NCBI RefSeq assembly: GCF_000149955.1 | Contig: NC_030987.1 | Span: 3,003,899-3,067,898 of the forward strand | Direction: 5' to 3' | From: Fusarium oxysporum f. sp. lycopersici 4287 | Lineage: Eukaryota; Ascomycota; Sordariomycetes; Hypocreales; Nectriaceae | Length of the DNA stretch: 64,000 bases | Part shown: positions 47,346-59,293 of the stretch, in pieces | Numbering within the stretch: position 1 is the first letter of the stretch | Layout of the letters: every line of letters begins with the position of its first letter | The notes under the pieces: model-generated | What the model saw: only the letters and a program-made list of their open reading frames with translations | Told to the model about the DNA's origin: nothing | The model's database searches: none | Translations under genes and position numbers: made by a program

Positions 47346-50300
47346 ATGGACGTCCCAGAAGCAGATTTCGATATCAAGCTCCAGAAGATCTCAGCGGATC
47401 TTCTGGGGGACTTTGACCGCTCCCTGCCAAGTTTCCTCTGGAAGCCGGATGGCCACGGCGGCACAAGAGTACGCTCGCGGGTGCGCGCAAAGGAGATATT
47501 CCGACTTACCAATACTGTATGTCATCTCTTATACTAATAATATATATACTCACTCTCTTGTTTAGCTCCTAGATCCCTTCCAAGAACTTCCTCAGCTGTT
47601 GGATCCCTACCTGCCCAAGTGGATTCCCCTCCTTGCTGAGGCGTTTCTCAAGCATCTCCAAACTCGCCATCGCGGAAAAGCACTCTCATCCCGCTCTAAG
47701 CTCTTGGTCTCAGTTGAGTTTGCCATATGCAAGATCATATACACGTTTTGCAAGATCCGCGGCGAAAAGGTCATTGTGCGTTTTCTCAATGTTGAAGCCA
47801 AGTATCTAGAGTTGCTCCTCTCTGCCATTGAAGAGTCTGAGCAAGCTTCTGTTGATGACGTTGCTCTCGGGAAATGGTCATGGGAGGAACGCTATGTCGT
47901 TCTTTTGTGGCTTTCGCATCTCCTGCTGGCTCCCTTTGACCTCTCTACCATATCTTCCGTCGACTTGCAAGATGTTACAGTGCCAGAGATACCAGGCCTG
48001 GTCTGGCCTGAGAACCTCCCTGCCATTACTGTACGTGTGATTCCTCTCGCTATCAAGTATCTTGGTACTCCAGGAAAGGAAAGGGACGCTGCAAAAGCTC
48101 TGCTGGTGAGAATGTCTATTCGTCGCGATATGCAGCAGCTTGGCGTCCTCGAAAGCCTCATAAACTGGTCCCTTGCTTCTCTACGCCCGAAACAGGACCA
48201 GCCGCTACAAAAAACATACTTCTATCTAGGAGTCCTATCGTTCCTAGCCGGTGTATTGCGCGCATCGTCAGATACATCTGACATGAATCCGTATCTTTCG
48301 ACTATCTTCTATGCTATCCACGAAATATCCGCTGGCGAGAATGCGCTCTCTAAAACGATTATCTCGTTAGCCTTGGCAAGAAAGATGATTCTGAAGGTTA
48401 TTCGATCTGTGGTTGTTTTGCGCCTTCGCCAGACACCACAAGATATGGCCAGCACTGAGCTTACAGAGACAGCTATTGGGTATTTGCTTGAATCTGTAGC
48501 TGACAACGATACACCAGTACGATTTGCAGCAAGCAAGTCTTTGAGTATCATCACTTTGAAATTGGATCCCGATATGGCTTCTCAGGTTGTTGAGGCTGTC
48601 CTTGAATCACTGAACCGAAATGTCCTCTGGACGAAACCCGCCGGGGGCAAACCAGTCAGAGACTTGTCTGCTGTGAATAACCTCGAATGGCATGGGCTCA
48701 TGCTCACACTATCACATCTGCTCTATCGAAGATCACCGCCCACTGAACAATTGTCAGATATTGTCCATGCTTTGCTTCTTGGTCTGTCATTTGAGCAGCG
48801 AAGTATGTCTGGAGGTAGTGTTGGAACCAATGTACGAGATGCTGCTTGTTTTGGTATTTGGGCCCTCGCCCGCCGATATACGAGCTCTGAGCTCCTAGCA
48901 ATTCCTACACACTCTGTCTTTGCAGCCAAAGCTCATCCGGCAACAAGTTCGATCCTTCAAGTCCTTGCAACAGAACTCGTTGTGACTGCTTCTCTGGACC
49001 CTGCGGGAAACATTAGACGCGGTGCATCGGCTGCCTTGCAAGAACTTGTTGGACGACATCCGGACACTGTTGAGCAGGGTATTTGGGTGGTGCAAACTGT
49101 CGATTACCACGCTGTTGCACGACGTTCCAGAGCAATCGAGGAGGTTGCGGTAAACGCGACTCGTCTTGCAAGCCAGTATGGCGAAGCCATCATTGATACC
49201 CTCCTAGGCTGGAGAGGTATCGGCGACCTTGATGCTGCTTCAAGACGCGTATCTGGTGCCGCTTTTGGAGTCCTCACCTATGAGTTATCGGACACCAAAT
49301 CTGAGGACTCTCTTGCCCGGTTCAAAACCATTATTCAACTGCTGACTGATCGCCTCAAAACACTTCAACCTCGTCAGGTTGAGGAGAGACACGGTCTGTT
49401 GCTATGCTTTGCCTCTGTCCTTGATAAATTTCCAGCCTTGTTCAGCTCAGGCGCAGAGAAGAGTAACCCGGTGCTGATTGATGAAATACTTTCAACGGTC
49501 TCAGGGGCGTTGGAGAACCTGCAGTCAACTGCTTATCGAAAACCGGAATTGCTCGCTGAAGCCGCAAGCCGCCTAGTCGTTTCAGCGTTGCCTATTCTAC
49601 AAGTTTCAGTTCTCGGCATGGATTCACAGCAAGCTCTTTGTCCAGGCCAAGAGCTCCTTCATCCCGGGAATGTGTCAGGCTATTTGGGTCTCGTATCTGC
49701 ACTCGATTCGTGCGATGAGGACCGAAGTGAGACGGTAGCACGACTGATCTCGGCATTACGCGCCATTATCCCAACCTGGTTGAACCGCAGCGAGCAAGAA
49801 ACGATTGAGCCAACTGCTGCTGCATCATTGGTTCTTCTCATTCTTTCTAAGCCAATTGACAGAGAGGCACTCCTGAGTGAATGGGCAGAAACTGTCCAAC
49901 GTCGCCCAACAAGCAGAACTTCAGTGCATGGAATTGGTTACTTTTCTGCACTTACAGTCGCGCAGCCTCTGGTAAGCTCGTCTGAGGACGTGGCCTGCCA
50001 GGCGATCCTAGAGCGTTGGACATGGGATAGCGAAGTTGAGACTCGTGTCGCCATATTGCAGAGCTTGGCTCAAAGCAGTGTTCTGCATAACAAGCCTCTG
50101 GTGTTTCTGCAACTGATCGTTGAGGGTTTGAACGATTATACTACGAATGCCCGAGGAGATGTTGGATCGCACGTCCGTGTGCACGCTCTGAGAGCCGTGA
50201 AAGCCTTGTGGAATAAGCTTGATGATACAATTGCCCAAGGCGAATGGGAGGAGGCTTCCGTGCAGGCTCTATTCTTCAGTGTCCTTCGTCTTGCTGCAGA

Positions 50301-51113
50301 GAAACTCGACCGCGTACGTCCTGAAGCTCAGGCCGCAGTTGCATTGGTTCTAGAAAACGGGTATGTGCCAAAATTTCAAATGTCAGATTCCTAGACATAC
50401 GACTGACTTCTCTTAGCCACGCGAAGCACTTCCGCGAACTCACTTTCTCTTCCAGGGCCTACTTTGAGAGTCTCCTTGAGCTTCAGGCGGGCGGTCGTCT
50501 TCGCCCATTGCTTGGCGATATGGCTAAAGGAGACACGGAGAAATGGATGACAGAACTCATGTCTGGGTTTGTGGGATCTGCAGACACGGGCAACGAGGAC
50601 CTTGTCATTGCTAGTCGAGCGGCGCTCTGCGACTTCTGCGAGGCCAAGCATGAGAACCTAGATCTTATCTGTCACGCGATGTTACAGAATCTTAAGTCCC
50701 GACAGGGCCAGGATAGGGTGATCGTGCCAACCCTGGAGATCATTGCATTCCTTTTCCAGATGCAGCTCTTCCAGAAGAGCAGCGTCAACCTTCGTAGCTT
50801 GTGCCTGCAGACACAGAAGGCGGGTTACAAGACAGGTAACGTCCGAAAGCTCGAAGCGTGCACCAAAGTCTATTGCGGCATTGCGTCAATGGCTGGCCAG
50901 GAAGGCGCTGAGACAGGTGTCCAAGAAGCTAGGAAACGCTTGGGTGCTTTGTTGCATCATCCCTGGCCCAAGGTCAGGAGCATGGTTGTTGATGGTCTCT
51001 GGGGTGTGCTTGAAGAGGAGGAAGAAATCGCACAGAAGTTGAAGGGCGTAGACTGGGGCCAAGCCGGCAAACTGCAGATCAAGACTGCAGTTGAAGAACT
51101 GAGGTTGGGCTAG
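47346..51113 (+). CDS. Tubulin-folding cofactor D (TBCD/Cin1)
   Basis: HEAT/armadillo-repeat chaperone that captures beta-tubulin and, with cofactors C and E, drives alpha/beta-tubulin dimer assembly. Three exons (47346-47516, 47566-50360, 50417-51113) give 1220 aa, the usual size. Start ATG at 47346 (MDVPEADFDIKLQ). Seen: the N-terminal pattern LLDPFQELPQLLDPYLPKW and LVSVEFAICKIIYTFCKIRG; a stretch TVRVIPLAIKYLGTPGKERDAAKALLVRM; VRDAACFGIWALARRY, the most conserved part of TBCD; GNIRRGASAALQELVGRHP and VDYHAVARRSRA; and a C-terminal cofactor-D domain from about 900 onward (KIRGQD-like SRQGQDRVIVPTLEIIAFL). Splice joins at N-T|L-L-D-P and E-N-G|H-A-K are in frame. Confidence 0.94.
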
Positions 51114-54100
51114 TTTTCAGACTGTATCCAAATAGGGCAGCTCGATAATGCTTGAGGAGGTAGCAGAGTCGCAGTGGCTGCGCGGCTTGAACTTTGGTTC
51201 CTGATCGACCCGCGATTACAAGGCTGAATATCATTGCAAAAGTCAAAAGCCGATATCTACCGAACAAAGAGAGTTGGTAGGCGTCAGACTTGTTTAATCG
51301 TTGTGACCCAGAGAGGAAGGTAAGTTAACCAACAGCCATCCATTAGCAAGCCTCTAATGAACACCGCCAGTCAAATGATTTGTGAGACCAGGATTGTTGC
51401 AAAATTATGCATGGTGCTGCATGGAATTTCGTGGCTTGAATAGTAGTGCAAAAGCCACGGCACTGTCTTGGTTGACGAATTGTCCAGTCAGGGCCAGTGA
51501 CCGACTCGTCAAAGTTCAGCCGACATCAGGCTATTGCAACAAGGCATTATTGATTTGCGCCATGTTTCTGCCGGTGTTCTAGAAAAGCCACTAGATGTCT
51601 CGGAACGCCCGCGATGTACGTTCTTAATCATGATCTCACATAGATACCAGGTAGTGTGATAGGGTTGAAGTGGTGAAAGGAGATAATTATTTTCATTAGC
51701 GTCTCGGGACCGAGGCGAACAAGCTGAAGGGCAGCTAATGGGAGTTAAGGCCACTAGCCTGGAGGAATGAGCAGAAACTGTACATTCATTAAGCTAACTA
51801 TGGCTGAATGAAAGAAAGTAGTTGATGTGTTTTGATACTGAGGGACTTTAATGAGAGAGATCAAGATAAAGATTACCGACTCAAGCATTGACAAGTTCGT
51901 GGCTTTGAATCTAGCATTGCGCCCGTTGCGCATTGCTTGCAGAACCACAACAGACCTTAACCAATTTCGACATTGTATGGAGGAGATACTTCCTGTTTCA
52001 CGGTCATACAAGTCCGACGCTGTTACAATATCGCCATGTTAATAGGTACCAAACCAAAAGGCAGCGGAATCGGGCCGGGAATGATGGTTTTGACAGGCCT
52101 TTATGACCGATACTCCAAAACTGGATAGGAACCGTTGCTGCAATACCCAGGGGTAGTTCCATGAGATTAGCCAATTAATTATTGACTATTTCTGACTTGC
52201 TAGTTCAACCTGATGCTTTGTTGTGGACATCATGTAAATAGACGAGACGAACATGGCGTGTTTGCTCCGCATAGGATTATAGGCGTTGAAGCCAGAGCTG
52301 CGCTAGAGACGATAGAGGCGAGTGAGATGAGGCCAACGGTCAAGGTTGGAGAGAGATAAGGCTGATGCATGTATCGTGAGATGTGGAGTTCTGCAGATAA
52401 GGAGAAATATATGTGGATATTATCCGTGTGGGTTATTACAATCACCCACAATTTCGTATCATCACTTTGATATGTCGTGCCGCGTGTGTGTGCCTAACAA
52501 AACTTGAGATGACCTTGGCTCTCCATATTTGATTCTGGGGTTGTGAGACGGAGACCCTTGATGCCTGAGGTTTGAGACCTTGGCTTGCAAGATGAGGAAA
52601 CAGCTACGAATTCCACTTGGACCCAATCTGCCTTGAATGTGCAAATCAGGAAGTCGTGGCAAGCACGGCCTTCGCTAAACTCTAACGCGCACGGTCAAAA
52701 TGTCAACTCAACTCGAGATGCTTTCTCTCAATCATGAAATTGCTTGACTTTCACATGAACCTACCACTTCATTCCAAGAGTCCCAGTAGAATGGTCTGAA
52801 CGTGTGTGGGGGGTCATATGCCTCTCTTATCAATTCTGGCAACCACGTTGTCGCGTGATGTGACATGTCCTTCCGTGATGGGCGGCTGGCTGCTCGATTG
52901 GACCCTTGTTTCAACGTCTAAACCCGGGGGAAATGCGAGCTTCATATTGGACGGTCTATTTTGCCCGCTTTTCAGCATCGAACCAGCAAACTCAAGTCTA
53001 CAAAAATGTCACTATCACATCGGATACGGCAATGTCAATGCAAAAGAACAGCTCATGATCAAGTACTCTCACAACGGAATGGTTGCGGCCAACCAGCGGA
53101 AGCCAAACCTGGGCGCCGTGATAAGCGACATGGAATCGCGCCCAGCCACAACAGCAAGATGGTAACACCTTTCCGCTGCTCCTTTCACGTATCGGGCAGT
53201 TCCGTACAAGACACGTGAAATCGCTGTTGAATCCAGACCGATACTGTTGCATTCTGTCACCATCGAACCCTTGTCAAGCTTAAAGCAATCTCTCGCTGAC
53301 GAAACAGCGAGCTAGTAGCCAATCTCAACTGGTGAAAATGGCATACCTCGGCGGCTTGGCCACGGTTACGGTTATGTTTATCACCCGGCTTGGTGACCGA
53401 CAACGGAACCGCAATCCACTCACTACGAGGAAGCCACAACGCCGTTAAGGAATCTGTACTCGGTTGAGTTCATTGTGTACTTGACAGCGTGGTATTCTCA
53501 TGACTAGTTTGGATTTCTTGAGTTCGGTACTACCAAGCCTGGTGGCTGACTTGCTAGTTCTGCCCTGTGCCTTGTGCCAGGAGATGCGATGGGCTGGGAG
53601 CCTTGCAATTTGAAACTATGAAGCAAAATCTTCAAGAGTTGTCACCACAATGAGAAGGGGGCCTTCGATATCAATGATGCTTCACCATCAGTATTGCGTA
53701 CCCATGCTGACTGGATGTCAGAAATTAAACTACTTGTCAACGATATCCTCATGTCTCGCCATGCTCCCTAATACCAGTATGGCACCCCGAAAGAGCATAT
53801 TTCTGCTCGTTGGCAAGAACTTGATGCCCTCCTTGGCGTCTATGTTTCGTGTGCTACCATAGTATGACTCGGCCATCCACATCATTAGCACCTGCGACTT
53901 CGTGGAAGCCACCTGAGGTGGCTATTCGAAGTCGATATTCTGCTGCTCAATCAATTTTGATTTCTCTCATTATTAGCTTCTGGCTGTTGGTGCCAACACG
54001 GTACAGCATCGTTGTCTGCTGGGCCGCCTAAACCATTTATTCACTAGGCTGTCGTTCTCCCACCTTCTCTGTCTTGGCTTGACTGCCCAACCCCAATCGT

Positions 54101-55290
54101 TGTCTCAATGCGGATGCCAAGACTCGACGTCCTTGATGCCATAGACTCGGCACCCGTGGTTATCGTTTGTCTTGTCTGCTGACTTGACGACACCTCAGAG
54201 ATTAATCATCAAGCTCTGAAAGCTTTCATATTATCCTACTTGTGATAACCAACATTTTGAGTCGCCATCGAGCCAGCTATCGAAGGTCCAAAATATTTGA
54301 ACCCCAAGCGCGCTAGCTGAAAGATCCTGCATCAGGACCCTAATGCTCATCGGTCCAGCCCCAGCACTAGTGGAGCAAAAGCCAAAGAAGACCGGTGCTT
54401 TGGATGCTTGATTACCCCCCTGTCTCGTTATGTCTGTCTGGCCCCATTTCGATTCTGGAACTCCACATGGTTGTGGCCAACGCCCCTCCCTCCAGGACGC
54501 ACAGGGTCGCTGATGACGGACCATGGGCTTGGGGGCGATAGGCTCGTGTGAGTACGAGTGTGTGAGTGTACGCTGCGCAATCCCAAGACTCGCCCATCAA
54601 CGCTACAGGAACTGCCTGTGCCTTCCGGATGGCCAACCGGGATAAGTCGATTCGCCCACATTCGCTCGCCTCCGCAATATCTTGGGACCAGCCGCACCTT
54701 GTCTGCCTCCACTCTTCCTCTTATCTTGACCTGCTGCTTTCTCATTTACTCTGCTGTCTTAATACTACCTTCAGGTCTCTTCCCTACCTGGCCGCGGCCT
54801 GCTGGTTCATCCCTCGATCAACTGCGAAGTAATCCACCGATGCATCTTGGACCTGCATCACCCACGATATTGCGCATTTACCTTGGTTCTGGATTGGCTT
54901 CTCCACGATTGCATATTTGAACAATAACTACAAGCTTGATCGATACTTGTTCAAAAGGCAACGCTACTGTTTTTACCGGCTATCACGATTATAGTCGACA
55001 TATCAAATTGATACCGATTTCCACGAAGCGACGAGTCTACGATTTTCATGCATTCTTCTCCCGCTGAGTCGATAATACTATCACTCGAGTGCCACCGCTG
55101 GCGGCCTTATGTTGAGGTAAATCGCCAAAACACTTCAAGGTCGACTCCTGGCACCCTACCACGACATATTCGACCACCCACCACGATCACATCGATACTT
55201 CCGGCCAAGCTCTAGCCTTCGACGTTTAATCACTACCTCGCTCGTCGAGCCCTCTGCGGAGGACGACGGGCGCGGACAGGGGACGCAAGA
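51114..55290. other. 4.2-kb spacer upstream of the rhodopsin-like gene
   Basis: No supportable gene. The right-hand part (about 54550-55290) is pyrimidine-rich and resembles a long fungal leader/promoter. Short frames around 53650-54740 on both strands look like chance ORFs. Confidence 0.45.
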
Positions 55291-56909
55291 ATGGCTCTCT
55301 ATTCAGAACCTCCAACTCTTCGCGAATTCAAATTCGATAAACCGACCCTCCTTGTCTGCTGGTGGGCGACATCGTTCTGTACCCTCATTATCCTTCTGCG
55401 GCTTGCAGGCCGCTTTATCCGTACCGAACGGCTGTTCACTGAAGATCGTGTTGCGGCCCTAGCTTTGATCCCTCTGTATGCTCGCATGGCATGCGTTCAT
55501 TTTATTCTCATATATGGAACCAACAATGCTCAATTTGATGGTGTTGAGCTTACTGACCTTCAATTGCGTCAAAAAGCCATCGGAAGTGGCCTTGTGCTCG
55601 CCAGTCGGATTTTCTACGCCGCAACGTATGTACCGCCCTCATTTAAACGTTGCCCATCTTCCGCATTCTTCAAAGGGTAACGCGAATATGGATCTTGACG
55701 CTGACTGGTCATAGCCTTTGGGTACTTAAGTTCGCAGTTCTCGAGTTCCTTCACCGATTGACTCGAGCGACGTGGGAACGATCATGGCAGACGTCTTTAT
55801 ACGTCATTCGAATAATCCTCGTTGCTACTTTCATCGCGGTTGTCATCAGTGACTTTGTCGAATGCCGCCCTTGCAGTCACTATTGGCAGGTTGTGCCCGA
55901 TCCTGGTGGCCAATGCCGTCAAGGATACGTGCAGCTTCTCACGATGGCAGTCTGCAACGTGGTCACTGATTTGTTGCTTGTCATTTTCCCAATTCCGATC
56001 ATTGTGACAAGCGGAATGACAATCAAGAGGAAGATACAGCTTGTGCTTCTCTTCTCTCTCAGTCTATCTGTTGTTGGGGTCACTCTTTATCGGGTACCCC
56101 ATATCATTGATGATCACGGTCGTCAGCAGTATCGATCGCTTTTGGCATCGGTTGAGCTTCTTTTTGCCACGGCTGCGGCAAACTCACTCGTGTTGGGATC
56201 TTTCGTGCGTGATCGCGGCCTGAAGAAGCAAAAGTTCCGCCGTTCATCGGTAGCTGAGTCCCTCGATCCCTCACTCAACCTCCGCCGCCCGACTTTGCAC
56301 CGACACTGGGGAAGCGATGAAGACCTTGTACGGGACGTTGGCATGACCGTTGACCCAGAACTTCAGGATCAGCCTGATAACTCGAGCGAGAACGGTGCTC
56401 TGCAATACACCCCGGCCCCTCTTCTTCGCAAACTGGATCAAGACCTCGAGCGCTGGCAATTTCCTCAGAGAAAACGCAGCAACGCAGAGCACAGCGATGA
56501 TTCTCTGATACAACACGACCCACTCTCCCAGTCGAAAAGTGAGAACGGCATAGCACCAAGGAGAGTTTCTTTCTTCGACGTTGGTGGTCTGCTTGATGTG
56601 CCCCCCGAGAGTTCTGGGAGCCTTCGAGCAAACAGTCGTGCGTCGTCTAAGGAAGACTCTTCACAGTCGCATTCGCCCCCAGCACCTTCATTACCAGCAG
56701 GATCCGGAGGCTTTCGCCGAGGTTCAACTGCTTTGCTCCAAGACCTCGGTGGCCTCTTTGGACCTATGAATTCGAGGTCAAGTCGGTCCAAGTCCAAGCC
56801 TCGAGGAACGGAATTGCAGCCGATACCGCAATCCCGACAGGAGTCGCGATACGATTTGCAAGGACCGCCCGTGGCGGAGCTGAGGGATCCCGGCGGCCTT
56901 CTAAACTAG
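55291..56909 (+). CDS. Fungal rhodopsin-domain (SAT4-type) seven-helix membrane protein
   Basis: Member of the fungal-specific rhodopsin-like family; despite the name, most members have unknown ligand and function. Two exons (55291-55625, 55715-56909; intron 55626-55714) give 509 aa. Start ATG at 55291 (MALYSEPPTLREFKF). About seven hydrophobic segments are seen, for example LLVCWWATSFCTLIILLRL, YVIRIILVATFIAVVISDF, LLTMAVCNVVTDLLLVIFPI, IQLVLLFSLSLSVVGVTLY and SLLASVELLFATAAANSLVLG. The lumenal/extracellular motif VECRPCSHYWQVVPDPGGQC is typical of the family. Residues about 305-509 form a cytosolic, disordered Ser/Pro/Arg-rich tail. It carries three copies of a D-x-GG-L-[LF] motif, one at the very C-terminus. 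The lysine of true opsins is not obvious. Confidence 0.85.
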
Positions 56910-57686
56910 CGGCAATAATCTTTGGTACCATCTGCCATCACCTTTGACGACATCTTCACATTTTCACATGCGACTACCTCACGACAACAGCGATTTTTAT
57001 GGGATTTATTTGGCCTGGCTTGGAAGATTTATATACGGCCTGGGGCGTTTATGCTACAGGCTCTGAATGTATTTTTGGTTGGCAGGACAGGAGTAATGCG
57101 CAGGCAGGGATCTTTTACTTGGGTATATGCGAAGTCTCAATACAAGGCAGGATTTGGAGATCAGGCATTCGCGCAACTATCGCGGTTTGCATTATGATAT
57201 GTTTGGGATTTTTATGGCTGTGTGTCAGGATGACATGGTTATTGGTTATATATACCCGGCAAACGCCAAGTTAACGTTTAATGGCATTGACATGATTTGT
57301 TCAATCTCTGAGAATATCCTGAATGGCCTGACAACACAATCGCCCATTCGAGACACCGCGCTGGCAAGGTTACAGAATAATTCGATGCCCTGGTGGCGTC
57401 TGTCGCTTTAGAAGAACAAGACTATAACTAAGGTATTCACAAGTCTCGCATCTTCCTACGCAGAGCAAAGGGCAAAGAGTAACTCTCGTAAATGCTTTAT
57501 ATTCCTTCATTGGCTTTGCTGCGGCAACGCGCAATATACATAGAACCCCTGAAACGCCAGCTTTTTTAGAATTTCAAGTGCAGTGTGACGCCTCCGTCCT
57601 CGTACCAAGAGCCTTTCCATTCCTTTCCATCCAACAGCTCTCATCTTCGACTCGATCTCAAGACTGCCCCATCCATAATTGTTCAT
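56910..57686. other. Convergent 3' spacer
   Basis: About 780 bp between the stop codons of the rhodopsin-like gene and RPB5. Open frames at 56922-57411 are chance readings of probable 3' UTR. Confidence 0.45.
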
Positions 57687-58559
57687 CTATACACACAATC
57701 TATAACTGGCATAACGACCAGCCGTTTCACTGTTTCGGATAATCTTAACAACTTGGCCCCGCTTCAGACCCAAGTAACGAGCAACAGGGTCCTTTTGCAA
57801 AATACGTGGTAGTTGGGTCTCCTTGAGGCGATAGCGCTTGAGAAGAGCGAGCTTCTCCTCGCGGGAGAGCAAGACGTGCTTGGGAACAAGCTCGTGGTGG
57901 GTAATGTTGACAAGAAGATCATCCTCGAGAAAGCACTCGATCTTAGCGACGGACTCGACACTCTGGAGAGTCTTGCGGGCGGCGGGTGAGAGAGGAACGT
58001 GTGTTACCATGATGCCAGTCTTGTAGTTGTTCGTGATCACATATTTGGCAAATTGTCGGATCTGGTTGACGCCGAAAGTCTTATCGGCGAGGAACTCAAC
58101 CCAGACAGGACCGCAGTCGGCGCCGGGGTTGGGGTTGGGGTTGGCTGCTGTCACGGGAGGTGTGTTTTTGCGGATCATGTTCTCGCTGGGACGCGCCGAG
58201 AATTGAAGCTTGGCGCGGCTGTAGTCGAACTGTTAGTTCCATGGTTTCTTTGTGATGTCGCAAGTATAGCCGGCCTTACTTGATGGAACCGTCGGGGTTG
58301 CAGTATTCGTCGCGGAAGCGGTCGAGAGAGATCTTGACTTCCTCTTCAGCGAGCTCGTATTCCTTTGAAACGTCAGTTTGATGCTTATTACAGAAAAGCT
58401 ACACAGTTGAAAATGTTGCGCGCTTCTCTGAAGTCTACAATAGGACTCTTAGGACAAACGTACTCGGTCCGCGACCATCTCATGGATAGTCCTCCATGCT
58501 CGCCAAAGGCGAACAACCTCCTTAGACCTGGCATCGGTGGGGACGTGATCGATATCCAT
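57687..58559 (-). CDS. RPB5: RNA polymerase subunit RPB5 (RPABC1)
   Basis: Common subunit of RNA polymerases I, II and III, placed in the lower jaw. Three exons (58464-58559, 58280-58362, 57687-58218) give 236 aa. Start ATG at 58559 (MDIDHVPTDARSKEVV). Intron 2 (58219-58279) must use the CTACAG acceptor to give SINRAKLQFSARPSE; the earlier AG would break the frame. Seen: the N-terminal RPB5 domain (RLWRAWRTIHEMVADREYEL), a WVEFLADKTFGVNQIRQF stretch, and the conserved archaeal-RpoH-like C-terminus (LLVNITHHELVPKHVLLS, LPRILQKDPVARYLGLKRGQ, VVKIIRNSETAGRYASYRL). A short Asn-Pro repeat (NPNPNPG) sits in a loop absent from yeast RPB5. It is head to head with BFR1. Confidence 0.95.
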
Positions 58560-59293
58560 GATAGCGAGTGTGAGGTGCGATTCGAGATGGGGTGTTGGTG
58601 GTCGAGGTAACAAAGACAAAAAGGAAGGTCGGAATCGCGAGCGTCGTCAAAAATGTTTCGTTCAGCCTCGCATCGTCGCCGCAAAAGTCCAAACTTCTTT
58701 GAGCGGGTCAGAGCACTGAAAGGGTCATGTGATTCTGATGGACGCCACGCACCGCCACCTATCCCTACATCAGCCACCACAAGAGGGCTAGTCTGATCAT
58801 GGAAGGTGGGGCGGGAACGAACCCCTGGGCCTGGGACGCGCCAGTGAAGCTCAGTGGTCTTTCCAGCGAACGCTAGGGGAAGGACCCGAGTCCCAAGGGA
58901 GGGGCACCCCTAGAAGGAGCAAAAAGAGAGGAGAGTGAGCTGTAATACTGAGCGAGACAATGGCAAGAGAGACAGCTCAGGGGCGCACGGGCCTGCCCTG
59001 AGAATTCACAGCAAGAGACACGGGTCCAGAACTTTACCTCAGAAGCAGAAGGTGATAGAATTCCACTGGCCGAGACTGCATTTGCGCTGCACCGCACCAA
59101 ACTACTCTACCTATACCTTACCTTAGCTTTATTCTGGGGTCGTCTTTTTTTCCCTCCTTTTCGACAACACGTGTCGAACTTTGCTCAATTTAAGCCTCGC
59201 ACTTTCACTTCTCCTCGAGCAATCTCGCTCCTGGTTTCTTGTCTTCCACTTGATTCATCTTGGTTCTCGTCTTTGTATTCTCCTCTCATCGCA
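58560..59293. promoter_or_regulatory. Divergent RPB5 / BFR1 promoter region
   Basis: 734 bp between the two start codons. Several AGGGG/CCCCT words (for example in ctagggg near 58872 and gaggggcacccctag near 58899) match the core of stress-response elements. The BFR1-proximal part is CT-rich. Function is inferred only. Confidence 0.35.
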
